34,983 bases of DNA. Origin: an uncultured Chitinophagaceae bacterium. Lineage in GTDB: Bacteria > Bacteroidota > Bacteroidia > Chitinophagales > Chitinophagaceae. Within the stretch, counting starts at the first letter, position 1. Every line of letters starts with the position of its first letter. Below the pieces are notes generated by a model that was not told the DNA's origin, did no database searches, and saw only the letters and a program-made list of their open reading frames with translations. The stretch lies in assembly GCA_937958995.1 (NCBI GenBank), contig CALGAP010000003.1, positions 1 through 34,983 on the forward strand, written 5' to 3'. This document shows, piece after piece, positions 1 to 10,857 of this stretch. A program made the translations under genes and the position numbers.

Positions 1-73
1 AGTTTTTGGGATTATTTAATTGAGTAGTTTCTTTAAAGTTAATCCCAAACTGTCAGATCATATTGTAGCTATT

Positions 74-1276
74 TCAAATAATGTGAAACCCGCGTTCGAC
101 ATTCTTCTGGGATTGATGTAGATTATATTTCTTGATAAGTTCGATAAATTTGTCTTTTAATATTTGTGCATCCTTTTCATTTTGATAAATAAGTAGATGA
201 GGGCTAATATCGACGTTATTTGAAGCACCCTCAACTTTGTATCTTTTGTCATCCCTTTTGAGCACAAAACAGTCTACTAATTCAGCTATCTTTTTTGGTA
301 GCCGATGGGATTTTGTCAACGTATAATTCTTTGGAAATCTTTTAGGATCTTGTTCATGCCTAGACCTCCAAACAATTTTGTCATTTATAGTTCCCCTCGA
401 ATAAATCGATTGATTTTTGTCGCCTATTCGTTGAATGACTGTATCTGAAGCAGGGTTATAGAAAATATTTTCCAATAGTTCTATTTGAGCCTCGTCCAAA
501 TCCTGCATTTCATCAATGAATATAAAACCGAATCGTTCTCTCAAGATTGGCGCTAACTGTCTGTTTTGTTCAAGATATCTTTCGGCTATAGTAAAGGAGT
601 CCTGATAGCGAAGAATGCCTAATCTGAAGATGCTCTCAAATAGTCCTAATAATTGATTGCCGACTTTTGTTTTAAATCCAACTGTTTGTCCGGGTCTGCT
701 GAACCGAGAGTTTTTATAGTCTGGTTTGAACTTCATTATACAGTCAACCTTTCTTGTAATTGAGATGGCTACCTGCTTATCGCCGCATGAGCTGATGATC
801 TGTCTAAACAAATAGTTATGTAGGGTTCGGTAAGGTGCAAAGTCACTAAGAAAATTTGCAAGTACTCCTCTGAATACATCGTCATCATTTTTGTTTATAT
901 AGCTTCCATAAAGTTGGAAGCAAGCCACATTAGCTACAAACCTGTTGACGAAACTTTGTATCGTGCCTATAAAATGGGGGTACTCAAAAAGCTGAGGACA
1001 AAGAGGTTTCAGATATTTTTCGATTTGATCGATGGTGTGATTGGTATGGGACAATACTAAGATGCCCCTCTTTCTGTGCAACGGCAGTTGCCTTGCCATG
1101 CAGTAAAGTTTAGCTAGTAGTGCGGTTGTCTTACCACTACCTGGGACTGCGAGCAGGTCTATCGTATCTAAACACTTAATAAATAACCGTCTTTCTTCGT
1201 CAAATTGCTTTCCTTCAATCAAAATTCTCTCTGCCTCTCTAATGTGATCGTCATTGATTGACATTGGGTATGACAT
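74..1276 (-). CDS. gajB: GajB-like UvrD/SF1A helicase, C-terminally truncated
   Basis: This is an SF1 UvrD/PcrA-type helicase, the usual partner of a GajA (OLD) nuclease in the Gabija anti-phage system. Visible motifs are Walker A AVPGSGKTTALL near residue 43, Walker B FIFIDEMQDLDE near 250, motif III RIGDKNQSIYS near 283 and motif IV LTKSHRLPKKIAELV near 317. The protein then stops at 400 residues without motif V or VI, while Gabija helicases known to me are nearer 500. Downstream of the stop the same frame holds a second TGA after six codons and is then open to the window edge, which suggests a decayed C-terminus. The first ATG lies 26 bp inside the end of gajA; a second ATG four codons later also overlaps. 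The overlap implies translational coupling. Family assignment is firm; the system name is inference from the pair. Confidence 0.8.
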   Translation of the reverse strand: MSYPMSINDDHIREAERILIEGKQFDEERRLFIKCLDTIDLLAVPGSGKTTALLAKLYCMARQLPLHRKRGILVLSHTNHTIDQIEKYLKPLCPQLFEYPHFIGTIQSFVNRFVANVACFQLYGSYINKNDDDVFRGVLANFLSDFAPYRTLHNYLFRQIISSCGDKQVAISITRKVDCIMKFKPDYKNSRFSRPGQTVGFKTKVGNQLLGLFESIFRLGILRYQDSFTIAERYLEQNRQLAPILRERFGFIFIDEMQDLDEAQIELLENIFYNPASDTVIQRIGDKNQSIYSRGTINDKIVWRSRHEQDPKRFPKNYTLTKSHRLPKKIAELVDCFVLKRDDKRYKVEGASNNVDISPHLLIYQNEKDAQILKDKFIELIKKYNLHQSQKNVERGFHII

Positions 1277-3050
1277 GTTTTATGGCTAATACTAAATATT
1301 TTAAATATTCGTCAGTTTCAAGTTTCTTACTAGTTACTGAGGAGTCATCATTTAGAAGAATTGAAAATTCATTTGCGACCGCCACTTTGTCCAATGCAGA
1401 TTTTTCTGTTTTCTTTAGTTTTTTGATTAGGGTAGCCTCAAACAAACCATCGTTTCCCTCCTTGAATCCCTCTGTCCTGGAATGAATAATCCTTACAGCC
1501 TTTTTAAATAAATCTTTTAAACAAGATTTATAAAGACACCATTCAAGTGTCCATTCTTTAGGTGTAAATAACTCAATTTTGGTGTTATCGAAATCCTTTT
1601 TGAGCGTATTTATATTTTCTTCTCTAAGTTGATTTCTTTCGCTTTTTTCAAAGTTTCCGTTATCATCGGGCCTATTATCTAAGTCTGTTATAATTGCAAC
1701 AGGTACGTCCATCTTTTCGTTGTCTGCCCTTAAGAAGATCTTGGCGAAATGCAAGTAGGCCGTTGACCCGACATTTATGATAGATATTTCATTTTTTGTT
1801 AGATCATATCCCAGTTTTTGAGCCAATATTGGTAGTATGATTTCCTCGGACCAGCCTTCTACAATTATGTTTCCTTTTGAAAAGAATAGGTTACTTTTGG
1901 TTACATCCAAGAAGCGTTCAAGATATTTGTAATTATTTTTATCCAATTTGGTATACTGCTCGCCCAATGGGTATACCTTATTATTTTTACAAATAATTAT
2001 GTCTCTAAGATGGGCCTGTGAAGTTATATTCGGGCTGTGGGTTGTCAGGATAAATTGTATATTTTCTTTCTTTAGTCTGTTAATTATCTTCAATTGTGCC
2101 TGGGGGTGAAGATGTGCCTCCAGTTCTTCAATCATGCACAACTTCAGACCACTGTGATTGTCCTTCCTTAAATGCAGTAGTTCGGCCGCCATGAACAGTC
2201 GGTTCATTGTTCCAAGCCCCGGGTTGGACGAATGGCTGATGCCTAAGGAAAGTTTCTCAAGTATGCTGATTAGCTCAGTATCACCTAGGTCGAACTTTAC
2301 GGAATAGCTTTCGTCAATGAAGTCTTTAATAAATTGCTCTATGACTTCTTTTATCTCCTTATTGTACGGTTTTTCAGGATTCTCAAAGTCAACTCTGATG
2401 TTTTTACTTGCGGTAGAGAAGTGCTTCTCGAAGTCGTGTTTGTCCAGAGATTGTTTCTTAAATGCCTTATGTTCCTTTAGTATTTGGGAAAGCCTGGAGT
2501 TTTTTCTTGCCGTAAGCTCTGAGTCCGCATCTCTTAAAGGTTTTAAATATGTACATTTTAATAATTCTTTGACTTCGGATGGAAGAGTGAGACCTTCTCC
2601 ATCCATACCCGCCCTCACATCGCCTGATATTATCTTGTTTTCTCTATAATATGCCTTGTAAATTAAAATTAAAACTAGTTGCTGTTTATTTTGTAATTTT
2701 CCTATCTCATTAGGAATATCCTCCTCACGCCAACCACACCATTCAATAAAGTTTGCAGCTTCTTGGTCTGTAATATCGGAGAATTCCAGTTCAATTCTTA
2801 ATTCATTTGCTTTAGTTCCATCTGTGTGGATATAGAAGTCATCTTCTTCCAGTCTTATCCATTCGTAGGCATGAGTTTTCAATACCAACTTAATAGCATC
2901 GATGATTGCTGATTTACCGGAGTCATTCTCTCCGATCAAAATATTCATTCCCTCATTTAAGGGGACTTCTAAATGAGGGCAAGTAGTATCTATGGATCCC
3001 TTTCTACCGTACTTTCTGAAGTTCCAAAGTTTAACTTTTGATACAAACAT
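1251..3050 (-). CDS. gajA: GajA-like OLD-family ATPase/TOPRIM endonuclease (Gabija)
   Basis: This is an OLD-family protein of 599 residues: an ABC-type ATPase followed by a TOPRIM nuclease domain. Walker A is GENDSGKS at residues 40-47. A signature-like segment NPGLGTMNRLFMAAELL comes before Walker B LCMIEELEAHLHPQ near 303, and the H-loop is LTTHSPN near 337. The TOPRIM part shows the acidic glutamate in IIVEGWSEE near 396 and the DxD in AIITDLDNRPDD near 451. The length matches GajA, and the next gene is a UvrD-like helicase overlapping by 26 bp, which is the class 2 OLD / Gabija arrangement. In characterised Gabija, GajA nicks DNA and is restrained by nucleotides until phage replication depletes them. 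All catalytic motifs look intact here. No clear promoter was seen upstream. Confidence 0.9.
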   Translation of the reverse strand: MFVSKVKLWNFRKYGRKGSIDTTCPHLEVPLNEGMNILIGENDSGKSAIIDAIKLVLKTHAYEWIRLEEDDFYIHTDGTKANELRIELEFSDITDQEAANFIEWCGWREEDIPNEIGKLQNKQQLVLILIYKAYYRENKIISGDVRAGMDGEGLTLPSEVKELLKCTYLKPLRDADSELTARKNSRLSQILKEHKAFKKQSLDKHDFEKHFSTASKNIRVDFENPEKPYNKEIKEVIEQFIKDFIDESYSVKFDLGDTELISILEKLSLGISHSSNPGLGTMNRLFMAAELLHLRKDNHSGLKLCMIEELEAHLHPQAQLKIINRLKKENIQFILTTHSPNITSQAHLRDIIICKNNKVYPLGEQYTKLDKNNYKYLERFLDVTKSNLFFSKGNIIVEGWSEEIILPILAQKLGYDLTKNEISIINVGSTAYLHFAKIFLRADNEKMDVPVAIITDLDNRPDDNGNFEKSERNQLREENINTLKKDFDNTKIELFTPKEWTLEWCLYKSCLKDLFKKAVRIIHSRTEGFKEGNDGLFEATLIKKLKKTEKSALDKVAVANEFSILLNDDSSVTSKKLETDEYLKYLVLAIKHVIPNVNQ

Positions 3051-3619
3051 AGACTCTTCAATTATTTAATTTGGACATTTATATCCGGGTAGTAGTTGAT
3101 TCTGAACCTGGAATAGCAACCCAAACTTTTAACCTTTGACCTGGCAGCCGTTTTGGTACTTTTCGGTGCCTGGATTTTTCGGATAATTTAAATAGTACGT
3201 TACAATCGATAGCATTGATTGATAAAACTTGTCAAAAATCAACTATAGCTGACAATTGAATTTATGGTTAACCGTAATATAAAGGGTAATAATTCGAGTT
3301 GCGGAAAAATAGGGGACCGGAAGGGCAGCACAAAATGAAATGGAAATCTGGCGCAAAAAATATAAGGGATAAGTGCGATGGCGGTGATAGTTATACTGCA
3401 GGTGACGGGTGCGGCCTGGCTGAGCCGAGGTATATCGCTGAACTTATCCTTTGTATTTTTTGTGCAAGCCAAAGCCGTTACTGTAGCCGGGATATGTACT
3501 GCCGCTGATCGGCTGCGGCAGCTTGTTCTTCCTGCCTTCAGTGTTGAATAGGATTACCGGACGGTGAAGGGTGCGACGCAACGGCGGCTGATAGTAATTA
3601 TGGCGCCAGGTACATCATT

Positions 3620-3823
3620 CTATTTTTGATTGTAGGCTTGCCTGGTTTTGTAGTTGCGGATATACGCGGTGATTTCCTTAATCAATACGGCCTGCTCCTT
3701 TTTGGGGAGGGAGTCGAGTTCCGAGAAGGGGTGAATGAAGTCGGAGTTTTTGTGGGTGCACCGGGCCTTTTCGTTTTTGCTGCGGTTAATTTGAGAGGGA
3801 ACTGGCTGGAGGAAGGCAAGGAT
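3620..3823 (-). pseudogene. Degraded 3' remnant of an unidentified gene
   Basis: Read on the minus strand, this frame gives 67 sense codons between a TAA at 3824-3826 and a TAG at 3620-3622, without any ATG. The translation has normal protein composition, for example FSELDSLPKKEQAVLIKEI followed by TAYIRNYKTRQAYNQK. Its ending resembles the C-terminal helix of short HTH/repressor proteins common in Bacteroidota, in which a line such as 'LPEEEQ..LIK.I..FI' precedes a charged tail. That resemblance is from memory and weak. It is most likely a gene fragment left by rearrangement; it could also be chance. Confidence 0.3.
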
Positions 3824-3969
3824 TTAGATCGGGGATGATATTGTGATTGATGTGGAAGAACGAAGGTTGGTGATCAGGTGGGTAAGGAAGAGGGCAAAAT
3901 GAGCGGTAGGGGGATGGAGGCGTATGGGAGAGGTGGGGTGTCGGATAGGGGAAACCAGAATGTATTTTG

Positions 3970-3993
3970 GAAGCCGGGAAAAGTCCCGGCTTC
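3970..3993. repeat. Perfect 10-bp-stem hairpin
   Basis: GAAGCCGGGA and TCCCGGCTTC form a perfect 10-bp stem around the loop AAAG. Neither side is followed by a T-run, so it is not a canonical rho-independent terminator. It lies between the Gabija-like genes and the hsd promoter and may insulate hsdM from upstream transcription. Confidence 0.5.
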
Positions 3994-4030
3994 GTCCTGA
4001 TATGTGCTACTTCCTTCCAAGTCATTTTAA

Positions 4031-4062
4031 TTTGAAAAATGTAATTTGCTAAAATAAATTTG
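4031..4062 (+). promoter_or_regulatory. Bacteroidetes-type promoter for the hsd operon
   Basis: TTTG at 4031-4034 and TAAATTTG at 4055-4062 are separated by 20 bp. This fits the Bacteroidetes consensus of TTTG, about 19 bp, then TAnnTTTG. It lies 85 bp upstream of the hsdM start codon on the correct strand. No other match of this quality was seen in the interval. Confidence 0.5.
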
Positions 4063-4147
4063 CATGAATGATCGGTATTTGTCAAAATACTAACAGGAGA
4101 AATATCTTAGCCTTTATTAATAACCTAAAAGCCAACCCAAGAAGATA

Positions 4148-5691
<1,544 letters not shown>

Positions 5692-5695
<4 letters not shown>

Positions 5696-6909
5696 GTAAA
5701 ATGGACGAACTGCTAAAAGGAGTGGAAGTGGAATGGAAAACATTAGGAGAAGTGGGAGAATTAGTAAGAGGAAATGGATTGCCTAAATCAGATTTTACCA
5801 ATAGTGGTGTTCCTGCTATTCATTATGGACAGATTTACACTCATTATAAAACTTATACAATAGATACTTTATCATTTGTTTCGAAAGAAACTGCTGAAAA
5901 ATTAAAAAAAGTTAATAAGGGTGATGTTATAATTACTAATACAAGTGAAAACTTGGAAGACGTAGGAAAGGCACTTGTTTATCTAGGTGAAATACAAGCG
6001 GTAACAGGCGGACACGCAACTATCTTTAAGCCTTCAAAAGAAATCATTGGAAAGTTTTTTGCCTATTTTACACAAACTGTTAGTTTCTTCAATCAGAAAA
6101 TAAAATATGCAAAAGGGACTAAAGTAGTTGACCTTTCGGCCAATGATTTGTCCAAAATTATAATCCCTGTACCCCCTATCTCTGTCCAAGAGCGTATTGT
6201 TTCGATTTTGGATAAGTTTGCCGAGCTTACAGCCGAGCTTACAGCCGAGCTTACAGCTCGTAAAAAGCAGTACGAATATTATCGTGAGCAATTGTTGAGT
6301 TTTGAAGAAGGTGAAGTGGAATGGAAGATGTTGGGGGAAGTGGGAGAATTTCGAAGAGGTAAGCGTTTTGTCAAAGACGATATAGTATCTACAGGTATTC
6401 CTTGTATTCATTATGGAGAGATGTATACTTATTATGGGAATTGGGCGTACAAAACCAAATCATTCTTAAGTAAAGAACTGGTTCAAAGTAAAAAACTGAG
6501 ATTTGCCGAAAAGGGGGATGTTTTAATTGTTGCTGCCGGAGAAACTATTGAAGATATTGGAAGAGGCACTGCTTGGCTAGGGGATGAAGGTGTTATCTTT
6601 CACGATGCCTGCTTTTCATATAGAAGTCCAATTAATCCAAAGTATGTTTCCTATTTCACCAGAACGAAGCAATTTCATGACCAGATCAAAAAGTACATTT
6701 CATCAGGCAAAATATCAGCAATTAATGCAAAAGGGTTGGAAAAAGTAATTATTCCAATTCCACCCCCTGAAACTCAAGAACGAATTGTTTCGATTTTAGA
6801 TAAATTTGATACACTTACTAATTCCATATCCAAAGGTTTACCCAGAGAAATCGAACTCAGACAAAAGCAATACGAGTATTACCGCGATAAACTACTAACT
6901 TTTTCGTAA
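5692..6909 (+). CDS. hsdS: Type I restriction-modification specificity subunit HsdS
   Basis: HsdS (405 residues) recognises the bipartite DNA target and ties it to HsdM and HsdR. The protein is two half-repeats. Each begins with a related segment (EWKTLGEVGELVRGNG near residue 16; EWKMLGEVGEFRRGKR near 210), continues into a target-recognition domain and ends in a conserved helix (ILDKF...KKQYEYYREQLL centrally; ILDKF...RQKQYEYYRDKLL at the end). Half one starts GVPAIHYGQIYTHY, half two GIPCIHYGEMYTYY, so both halves bind DNA with related folds. The central helix contains AELT repeated three times, encoded by a perfect 12-bp tandem repeat. It overlaps hsdM by 4 bp and lies 11 bp before hsdR. 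Confidence 0.95.
6220..6255 (+). repeat. Three perfect 12-bp tandem repeats encoding TAEL linker units in hsdS
   Basis: The unit GCCGAGCTTACA occurs three times with no mismatch at 6220-6231, 6232-6243 and 6244-6255, encoding (AELT)x3 in the central conserved helix of HsdS. In the EcoR124 family, two versus three TAEL copies set the spacing between the two half-sites of the recognised DNA. Copy number can change by slippage or recombination without breaking the frame. Confidence 0.95.
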
Positions 6910-6920
6910 TCAGCATCGCC

Positions 6921-9900
6921 ATGACCCAATACAAACCCATTGCAGAGTCAAACAATTTTATCGTTCTTGACAAATACGAAAAGTACAGCACCTGGAACGA
7001 ACCCGCCGCTGGTTACCAAACCGAAGCATCTTTGGAAAGAGAGTTTATCCGGGATCTGGTGAACCAGGGATACGAGTTCGCCTCCCATATCAAGAGCATG
7101 GACGCACTAATGCAAAACGTGCGTGTGCAAATTCAGGCCCTCAACAACCGGGTGTTTTCTGACAAGGAATGGAATCGTTTTGTAGAAGAATATCTGAATA
7201 CGCCCAGCGACACACAAATTGATAAGACGAGGAAACTCCAGGACAATCATATTTACGATTTTAAATTTGACGATGGGAGTATCCAAAATATATACCTGGT
7301 TGATAAAAAGAATATTGCCCGCAATAAAGTACAGGTCATTTCACAGTTTGAACAAAGAGGAACCTATGCCAACCGTTACGATGTTACCATCCTGGTAAAT
7401 GGACTGCCATTGGTACAGGTAGAATTGAAGAAAAGAGGCGTTGCCATTCGTGAGGCTTTCAACCAGGTACATCGTTATGGCAAGGAAAGTTTTAATACAG
7501 CGGAGTCTCTCTTTAAGTATATTCAAATCTTTGTCATTTCCAACGGCACCGACACCCGCTATTTTGCCAATACAGTAAAACGCGATAAAAATAGCTTTGA
7601 ATTTACCATCAACTGGGCCAAAGCCGACAATTCGCTCATCAAAGACCTTAAGGATTTTACAGCCACATTTTTCCAGAAAAACACCCTGCTGAATGTTATT
7701 CTTACCTATTCGGTTTTTGACGTAAGCAACAATCTGCTCGTTATGCGGCCCTATCAGATAGCGGCTACAGAGCGCATCTTATGGAAAATAAAGAGTGCTT
7801 ACCAAACCAAAAAATGGGGCACTACAGAAGGAGGCGGCTATATCTGGCATACCACCGGTTCGGGAAAAACATTGACGAGCTTTAAAGCGGCACGACTGGC
7901 AACAGCTTTGGATTTTATAGATAAAGTATTCTTCGTGGTGGACAGAAAAGACCTGGACTATCAGACCATGAAAGAATACCAACGCTTTTCCCCTGATAGC
8001 GTGAATGGTTCAGAAAGCACCGCCGGCCTCAAACGAAACATCGAGAAGAACGACAATAAAATTATTGTTACCACCATACAGAAATTAAACAACCTGATGA
8101 AGGCTGAAAAAGACCTGGAGATATACCAGAAACATGTGGTCTTTATCTTTGACGAATGCCATCGTTCCCAATTTGGCGAAGCGCAGAAAAACCTGAAGAA
8201 GAAATTCAAAAAGTTCTACCAGTTTGGCTTTACCGGCACCCCCATATTTCCGGAAAACGCTTTGGGCGCTGATACTACGGCTTCCGTATTCGGGCGACAA
8301 CTACATTCCTATGTCATTACCGATGCTATTAGAGATGAGAAGGTGCTCAAGTTTAAAGTGGACTACAATAATGTGCGGCCACAATTCAAAAACATCGAGC
8401 AGGAGCAGGACGAAAAAAAGCTATCGGCGTCTGAAACCAAGAGGGCCTTTTTGCATCCGGCGAGGATCAAAGAAATCTCCCAATATATTTTGCGAAACTA
8501 TCGCATCAAGACCCACCGCACAGTGGGTGGCGACAAAGGCTTCAACGCCATGTTTGCGGTAAGCAGTGTGGATGCGGCCAAATGCTATTACGAAACCCTG
8601 CAGGCATTGCAGAAAGATGCGGAAAGACCGTTGAAAATCGCAACCATATTTTCCTATGCCGCCAACGAAGAGCAAACCTCCATAGGAGAAATTGCGGACG
8701 AGACATTTGAGCCTTCGGCGATGGATTCTACTGCCAAAGAATTCCTGGCAAGAGCCATCAACGATTACAACAAAATGTTTCAAACCAATTTTAGCGTTGA
8801 GGGAAATGAGTTTCAGAATTATTATCGTGACCTGTCAAACCGGGTAAAAAAAAGAGAGATTGATCTGCTCATTGTGGTAGGTATGTTTCTGACCGGCTTT
8901 GACGCACCCACATTAAATACGTTATTTGTTGATAAGAATCTGCGTTTTCACGGCTTAATACAAGCATATTCCCGTACTAACCGCATTTACGATTCAACCA
9001 AGACATTTGGCAATATTATTACATTCAGAAACCTGGAAAAAGCTACTGTAGATGCCATTACTTTGTTTGGTGATAAGAACACCCAAAACATATTGCTTGA
9101 GAAGAGCTACCGGGAATACCTTGAAGGGTTTAAGGATATTATTACCGGGCAGGTCAGAAGGGGTTATATCGAAGTGGTGCAGGAGCTGAGTGCCAAATTT
9201 CCCGATCCCTCTGAAATTGCCACTGAAAAAGACAAGAAAGAGTTTGTAAAACTATTTGGCGAATACCTGCGCATAGAAAATATTTTGCAGAACTTTGATG
9301 AGTTTACCCAGTTAAAAGAGTTGCAATCCGTGGACCTCAATAGTCCGGCGGAAGTGGAAGCCTTTAAAGAGGCCTACTTCTTAACAGATGAGGCTATAGA
9401 GAAAATGCGGAAGATCGCCGTATTGCCGGACCGGTTGATACAGGATTATCGCTCCACCTATAATGATATTGCAGATTGGTTGAGAAGGCAGAAAGAAGGT
9501 AAAGAGCCTGAAGAGTCCGGGATAGATTGGGATGATGTGGAGTTTGAAATTGACCTGTTAAAGTCGCAGGAGATCAACCTGGACTATATACTGGAGTTGA
9601 TTTTTGAAAAGAATAAAAACACCAAAGATAAGTCGGAACTGGTGGACGAGATTCGCAGAATCATCAAGAGTAGTGTAGGTAATCGCGCAAAAGAAAGCCT
9701 GATTGTTGAGTTTATTAATGAAACGGATTTAGATACTATCCAGGATAAGGCTCATATTATTGATGCGTTTTTCACTTATGCGCAAGCCAGGCAAAAGAAG
9801 GAGGCTGCGATTATCATTCAGGAGGAGGGGTTGAATGAAGAGGCTGCCAAACGATATATATTAACTTCATTGAGACGTGAATTTGCCAGCGATAGCGGAA

Positions 9901-10028
9901 CCGCGTTGAATTCTATCCTGCCTAAGATGAGCCCTTTAAATCCACAATATTTAACAAAGAAGCAAACGGTGTTTCAGAAGATAAGTGCTTTTGTGGAGAA
10001 GTATAAGGGAGTTGGAGGAGAGATTTGA
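6921..10028 (+). CDS. hsdR: Type I restriction endonuclease/translocase subunit HsdR
   Basis: HsdR (1035 residues) is the ATP-driven translocase and nuclease of the type I complex. The PD-(D/E)xK nuclease part shows VTILVNGLPLVQVELKKRG, with the ExK at about residues 165-168. The SF2 motor has Walker A HTTGSGKTLTSFKA near 311, VVDRKDLDYQT near 335, the DEAD-box variant VVFIFDECHRSQFG near 407, motif III GFTGTPIF near 436, motif V VVGMFLTGFDAPTLN near 652 and motif VI IQAYSRTNRIY near 679. The remaining C-terminal third is helical and probably binds the HsdM/HsdS core. All catalytic motifs are present and length is normal. It follows hsdS after 11 bp, so the three genes form one transcript. 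Confidence 0.96.
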   Translation: MTQYKPIAESNNFIVLDKYEKYSTWNEPAAGYQTEASLEREFIRDLVNQGYEFASHIKSMDALMQNVRVQIQALNNRVFSDKEWNRFVEEYLNTPSDTQIDKTRKLQDNHIYDFKFDDGSIQNIYLVDKKNIARNKVQVISQFEQRGTYANRYDVTILVNGLPLVQVELKKRGVAIREAFNQVHRYGKESFNTAESLFKYIQIFVISNGTDTRYFANTVKRDKNSFEFTINWAKADNSLIKDLKDFTATFFQKNTLLNVILTYSVFDVSNNLLVMRPYQIAATERILWKIKSAYQTKKWGTTEGGGYIWHTTGSGKTLTSFKAARLATALDFIDKVFFVVDRKDLDYQTMKEYQRFSPDSVNGSESTAGLKRNIEKNDNKIIVTTIQKLNNLMKAEKDLEIYQKHVVFIFDECHRSQFGEAQKNLKKKFKKFYQFGFTGTPIFPENALGADTTASVFGRQLHSYVITDAIRDEKVLKFKVDYNNVRPQFKNIEQEQDEKKLSASETKRAFLHPARIKEISQYILRNYRIKTHRTVGGDKGFNAMFAVSSVDAAKCYYETLQALQKDAERPLKIATIFSYAANEEQTSIGEIADETFEPSAMDSTAKEFLARAINDYNKMFQTNFSVEGNEFQNYYRDLSNRVKKREIDLLIVVGMFLTGFDAPTLNTLFVDKNLRFHGLIQAYSRTNRIYDSTKTFGNIITFRNLEKATVDAITLFGDKNTQNILLEKSYREYLEGFKDIITGQVRRGYIEVVQELSAKFPDPSEIATEKDKKEFVKLFGEYLRIENILQNFDEFTQLKELQSVDLNSPAEVEAFKEAYFLTDEAIEKMRKIAVLPDRLIQDYRSTYNDIADWLRRQKEGKEPEESGIDWDDVEFEIDLLKSQEINLDYILELIFEKNKNTKDKSELVDEIRRIIKSSVGNRAKESLIVEFINETDLDTIQDKAHIIDAFFTYAQARQKKEAAIIIQEEGLNEEAAKRYILTSLRREFASDSGTALNSILPKMSPLNPQYLTKKQTVFQKISAFVEKYKGVGGEI

Positions 10029-10349
10029 GTGAAACTAATTTTAGTGCAAATTGTCTACTGTTATTCACTGCACAAGGCAATTATGTGCAGAAACCAAATT
10101 GCTCACCAAAGTACTACTATTAAACTTTTTTATAGCCCAACATCCCGGGATGGGCATTTCTGAACGAGCATTAAACTCTGTTTGCGAGAATAAACTGGAA
10201 GATATTGCCAAGATCCCATTTCATATTTTGAAAAAACTATACTGCCATTCGTGAAAGCCAAATCTATGACAGAGTCGGGCTTTTTAGTTGTACAAATGTA
10301 TTACATGAGTGGACAAGCTATGGTCAGGACCACAAAAGATTTGTAATAG
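10029..10349. other. Gene-poor stretch downstream of hsdR
   Basis: No gene is supported here. A plus-strand frame at 10051-10254 could encode 67 residues, but it has no recognisable family or start signal. A perfect 12-bp palindrome CATCCCGGGATG lies at 10141-10152. No obvious terminator follows hsdR. Confidence 0.5.
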
Positions 10350-10814
10350 GTTTCCCACACGCCTGAGCTTGCAAGGAACGCTTTGTGTTCTCTGGGCCCT
10401 GCTCGCATTAAAATTTATGGAAAGTCCATCAATAAAAATCTGGGGCAATTATTGGGTAAATGGAAAAGTGAGGTTCTGAAAGAGGTCTATTCATCAAGTA
10501 CTCTGTTGCGTTCGTATAAGTTGTATACAAAAAAGTCAAGGAATATTCAGTTGATGAGTCAGATTTATGATTGTGCAAGTGGATTAGAAATATGAGTTCC
10601 AATTGTGCTAAGTTATTTGAGAGACAATTTGCTATTGTATGCAAATTATTATGAAGGTGATATGTTAAATAGCTTGTTGATTATACCTAAATCATTTTGG
10701 CAAAGCAGTCGAAAATTATACAGAGAAGTATATGAACTTATTTCAGAAAATAGAGATGTTTTATCAAAGTTGAAACCCAATGATCCCACTGACAAAAAAA
10801 AAACCGAATTGTAA
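10350..10814 (+). pseudogene. Stop-interrupted gene of unknown function
   Basis: A single plus-strand frame runs from just after the TAG at 10347-10349 to the stop at 10812-10814, broken only by one in-frame TGA at 10593-10595. Both halves have ordinary protein composition: first RIKIYGKSINKNLGQLLGKW with a basic, helical continuation, then NLLLYANYYEGDMLNSLLII and KLYREVYELISENRDVLSKL. Neither part has a good ATG start; the available starts are TTG at 10383 and GTG at 10605. That the two halves share one frame argues that they were one gene of about 150 codons inactivated by a point mutation. I do not recognise the family. Confidence 0.4.
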
Positions 10815-10857
10815 GGCTCCTTTGGAGATGATAAGCGTGAAGTACTTTGGGCGAAAA

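Larger units (their letters stand above)
3051..4147. other. 1.1-kb gene-poor region between the Gabija-like pair and the hsd operon
   Basis: This interval separates the divergent gajA and hsdM genes. No full gene is visible. It contains a minus-strand remnant (3620-3823), a 10-bp-stem hairpin (3970-3993) and, close to hsdM, a Bacteroidetes-type promoter (4031-4062). The stretch 3840-3960 is purine-rich on the plus strand. Other open frames here have skewed composition and look like chance. Confidence 0.6.

Noticed and set aside
3239..3508. Overlapping open frames of 69-77 codons on both strands
   Set aside because: Odd composition (cysteine- and proline-rich), no start signal and no family resemblance; chance frames.
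3786..4085. 99-codon minus-strand frame
   Set aside because: Its second half is proline/histidine/serine-rich as a result of the purine-rich plus strand; not protein-like.
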